Below, one piece after another: positions 62,164 through 64,000 of a DNA stretch of 64,000 nt. The translations under genes and the position numbers were made by a program. The notes beneath the pieces are model-generated. The model was not told where the DNA came from and ran no database searches. It saw nothing but the letters and a program-made list of their open reading frames with translations. The stretch comes from UKL13-2 sp031430555. GTDB lineage: Bacteria > Pseudomonadota > Gammaproteobacteria > Burkholderiales > Usitatibacteraceae. The stretch's first letter is position 1. Each line of letters begins with the position of its first letter. Location: NCBI GenBank assembly GCA_031430555.1, contig JANPBQ010000105.1, forward strand, positions 5,747 to 69,746, in the 5' to 3' direction.

Positions 62164-62734
62164 TCATGTTTTCAAGTAGACAACTCTTCAATTTCCGCCT
62201 CAGCGGCGAAATGCCGCAAACGGCCAAAAGCGGAAGCTCGCGAGTCCCACTCAGTTTTCTCGTAACCGGTCATAGTGATAAGCTCGGAAATGGCGAAGTC
62301 TGCCGATGATTGAACAAGAATAACTAATAACGGCCGAGGCAAACATAACCATGATTAGTCTAATGCCAAGAGCGCTCACAAGATCGCCGTCGATCACCGC
62401 GACGGCAAGTCAGTCGCCTTCTACAACCCCGACACCGCCGCATCGTTAATACCATGCTTTGTCGCCGCCGGGCTGACAGTGCTCGGCGCCACCCAATCCT
62501 TCGTCGCCGGCTCGCGCGGTGCTCCTACCTGCTGTTGGCCAATGCGTGCTTGAGATCGTGCACTTGTATCAGCGGCACGAAGGGTTTACGCATGGTGTCG
62601 TCGGAACCATCGACTGCGTATTGTTGTCCCGAAAGCGTAGATCGCCATTTAGTGCGCCTTTCCTGTCTGAAATGGCTGGAGAAGCCCATGGTTGGCGGAT
62701 TTGTTATGCCGGCCGTATTCCGAAAGGCATTTCA
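62164..62734. other. About 570 bp without a recognised gene
   Basis: A TCGGCCAAAAGCGG-type repeat lies at 62221. From about 62370 short open stretches ('HKIAVDHRDGKSVAFYNPD', then 'CFVAAGLTVLGATQSFVAGS') look protein-like but end quickly at a stop, and they match no family I know. They may be a decayed gene fragment. Confidence 0.4.
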
Positions 62735-64000
62735 TTACTTGCTCTTGATCTCCTGCGTTGCGCTCACGATCGGAAGTTCTGGACGGGCAGCCCATTCCGT
62801 CCAGCCAGCGTCGTACCAGCGGACTTTCGAATACCCCAGCAGGCGCTTAAGTACAAAGTAGGTTTGGCTGGCCTGATGTCCTGTACGGCAATGCACGATG
62901 ACCATCGTATCTTTGGAGGGAATGATTCGGCTATATGCTGCGGCCAAGGCTGCGGTCGGCTTGAACGAGACGACTTTGCTCGAACCTGTCACCAGGTCCT
63001 CCGTGAAAGGGCGACTGATCGCGCCTGGGATATGGCCGGCACGAGCTTCGTCGGATTTCTTGCCCGTGTAGTAGTCCGTCGGCCGGACGTCGATGATCAC
63101 GACGCCCGGTTTGCCGAGTTGGGCGACTACAGACTGGAAATCCACCGTGAAGTTATCGGCGTTCGTTTTGATCGGGTATTTCGAATTGGTTACGCCTGGC
63201 AAGGCGGCGTTGGTGGGCCGGCCTTCCTGCGCCCACTTGGCGTACCCGCCGTTTATCACGGCGTAGTTCATGTGCCCCATCCGCTCGAACGCCATGCCGA
63301 CCAACGTGGTGTCATACAACTTGTCGCCGGACACGATGGTGATGGCGTCGGAGACGCGAAGCCCCATTAGCGAGAACTGGGCGGCGAGCATAGCGGGTGG
63401 CAGGAGCATGGATGGCACGCCGCCGATGTTGCCGCGAAGACTCTCGAGATTGAGGCTGATAGAGCCCGGAATGTGCGCGGTGTTGTATTCCGGTTGGGGC
63501 CGCAGATCGATGACCTTGATGCCCGGCGCGCCGATCATGGACGCAAGTTGATTGGTCTCGACTACCCGAGGCATGGCGACATGTACCGGCGCGGTGGCAA
63601 CATCGGAAGCCGAAACGGCAGACGCCTCAAAGAAGGTGCGCCAGGCGTTGACCCTCGCGGCCTCAATTGTCGTCAACGGCTCATGGCGTAACGAGACTGG
63701 TTTGAGGCAACGATCGCGGAAACCGACCAGGCCGTCCGACAGCAGGTAGACATTGCTATACCCCTGCCGCTGCAGGGAATCGCGCGCCTGGGCGGGATGG
63801 GTCATCCCGTTGGAATAGAGAACCACCTGACCTCGGTTCTTGTGCGGTTGAAGCGTTTTCGCCAATTCGGCAAGCGGCACATTGATGGCGCCGCGAATGT
63901 GAAAGGTGTCGAACTCTGCCGCTGGCCGCACGTCAACGAGCACTAGATCCGGCTCACCGGCCATCAGGCGGTCGGCGAGCGCTTCGGGTTCAATATGGTC
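62735..64000 (-). CDS. Triple-rhodanese-domain sulfurtransferase (5' end outside window)
   Basis: The frame is open to the window edge, with twelve codons before the first ATG (63964), so the start lies outside. At least three rhodanese domains are present. The first two have altered active-site loops without Cys ('VVLYSNGMTH', 'ITIVSGDKLYD'). The third keeps the catalytic Cys in 'VIVHCRTGHQAS'. Only the last domain is likely to transfer sulfur; the others are probably structural or bind partners. The product ends 'ISATQEIKSK'-like, lysine-rich. A signal peptide, if any, is out of view. Confidence 0.85.
   Translation of the reverse strand, partial: DHIEPEALADRLMAGEPDLVLVDVRPAAEFDTFHIRGAINVPLAELAKTLQPHKNRGQVVLYSNGMTHPAQARDSLQRQGYSNVYLLSDGLVGFRDRCLKPVSLRHEPLTTIEAARVNAWRTFFEASAVSASDVATAPVHVAMPRVVETNQLASMIGAPGIKVIDLRPQPEYNTAHIPGSISLNLESLRGNIGGVPSMLLPPAMLAAQFSLMGLRVSDAITIVSGDKLYDTTLVGMAFERMGHMNYAVINGGYAKWAQEGRPTNAALPGVTNSKYPIKTNADNFTVDFQSVVAQLGKPGVVIIDVRPTDYYTGKKSDEARAGHIPGAISRPFTEDLVTGSSKVVSFKPTAALAAAYSRIIPSKDTMVIVHCRTGHQASQTYFVLKRLLGYSKVRWYDAGWTEWAARPELPIVSATQEIKSK

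Noticed and set aside
62519..63370. 283-residue plus-strand frame opposite the rhodanese gene
   Set aside because: The minus-strand frame has three clear rhodanese domains; this one has none.

Overview
The window looks like chromosomal DNA of a GC-rich betaproteobacterium. The orn / Ste24 protease / phhB / rsgA block, the cysI-DUF934-cobA-fpr-rhodanese operon, the ImuA-ImuB-DnaE2 mutasome behind a CTGT-N8-ACAG LexA box, and the chemotaxis gene order all point that way. Genus cannot be fixed from sequence alone. No rRNA, tRNA, CRISPR array, prophage or transposase was seen.

Layout. 1-5.4 kb: end of a phosphonate-type ABC importer (two PhnE permeases), an EamA exporter, an MFS transporter, the heat-shock protease HtpX and an unknown cytosolic protein. 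5.6-15 kb: glycerol kinase, a frameshifted DUF4197 gene, an RND efflux pair (lipoprotein adaptor plus pump) behind a promoter with a TetR-like operator, and a patatin/Omp85-type outer-membrane phospholipase. 15-23 kb: CorA, a 1204-residue exported repeat protein with FN3 and dockerin-like ends, oligoribonuclease, Ste24-like protease, pterin dehydratase and RsgA. 23-28 kb: a lipoprotein, a VOC protein, a Cdd1-like HhH protein, a short Hsp70-type ATPase, DUF4870 and Yip1 membrane proteins. 28-32.6 kb: siroheme sulfite/nitrite reductase operon. 32.6-34.3 kb: a deleted PAS-EAL remnant, a structured intergenic region and a Tat-exported FAH-family lipoprotein. 34.4-40.5 kb: the SOS mutagenesis cassette imuA, imuB, dnaE2, with large perfect hairpins after imuA and after imuB and a nested palindrome inserted in frame into dnaE2.

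41.5-46.1 kb: a porin-like outer-membrane protein divergent from a cupredoxin-like periplasmic protein and a membrane GGDEF-EAL protein. 46.1-47.7 kb: a deletion scar where the 3' ends of kup (minus strand) and kdpD (plus strand) meet head to head, followed by intact kdpE. 48-60.2 kb: an OmpR-type regulator divergent from a chemosensory cluster (MCP with a C-terminal xWxxF tether, CheW, a receiver protein, an unknown protein, CheR, CheD, CheB, an EAL protein, a second CheB, a MASE1 hybrid kinase) with no cheA. 60.4-64 kb: a methyltransferase, a FitAB-type toxin-antitoxin pair, about 570 bp without a recognisable gene, and a triple-rhodanese protein running off the end.

The most interesting points are the kup/kdpD deletion scar, the palindromic element translated inside dnaE2, the LexA-controlled and possibly leaderless imuA start, the chemosensory array with two CheB proteins but no local CheA, and the porin/cupredoxin/c-di-GMP module. 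Several small dispersed intergenic repeat families are also present. I did not find a convincing wholly new defence or mobile system.
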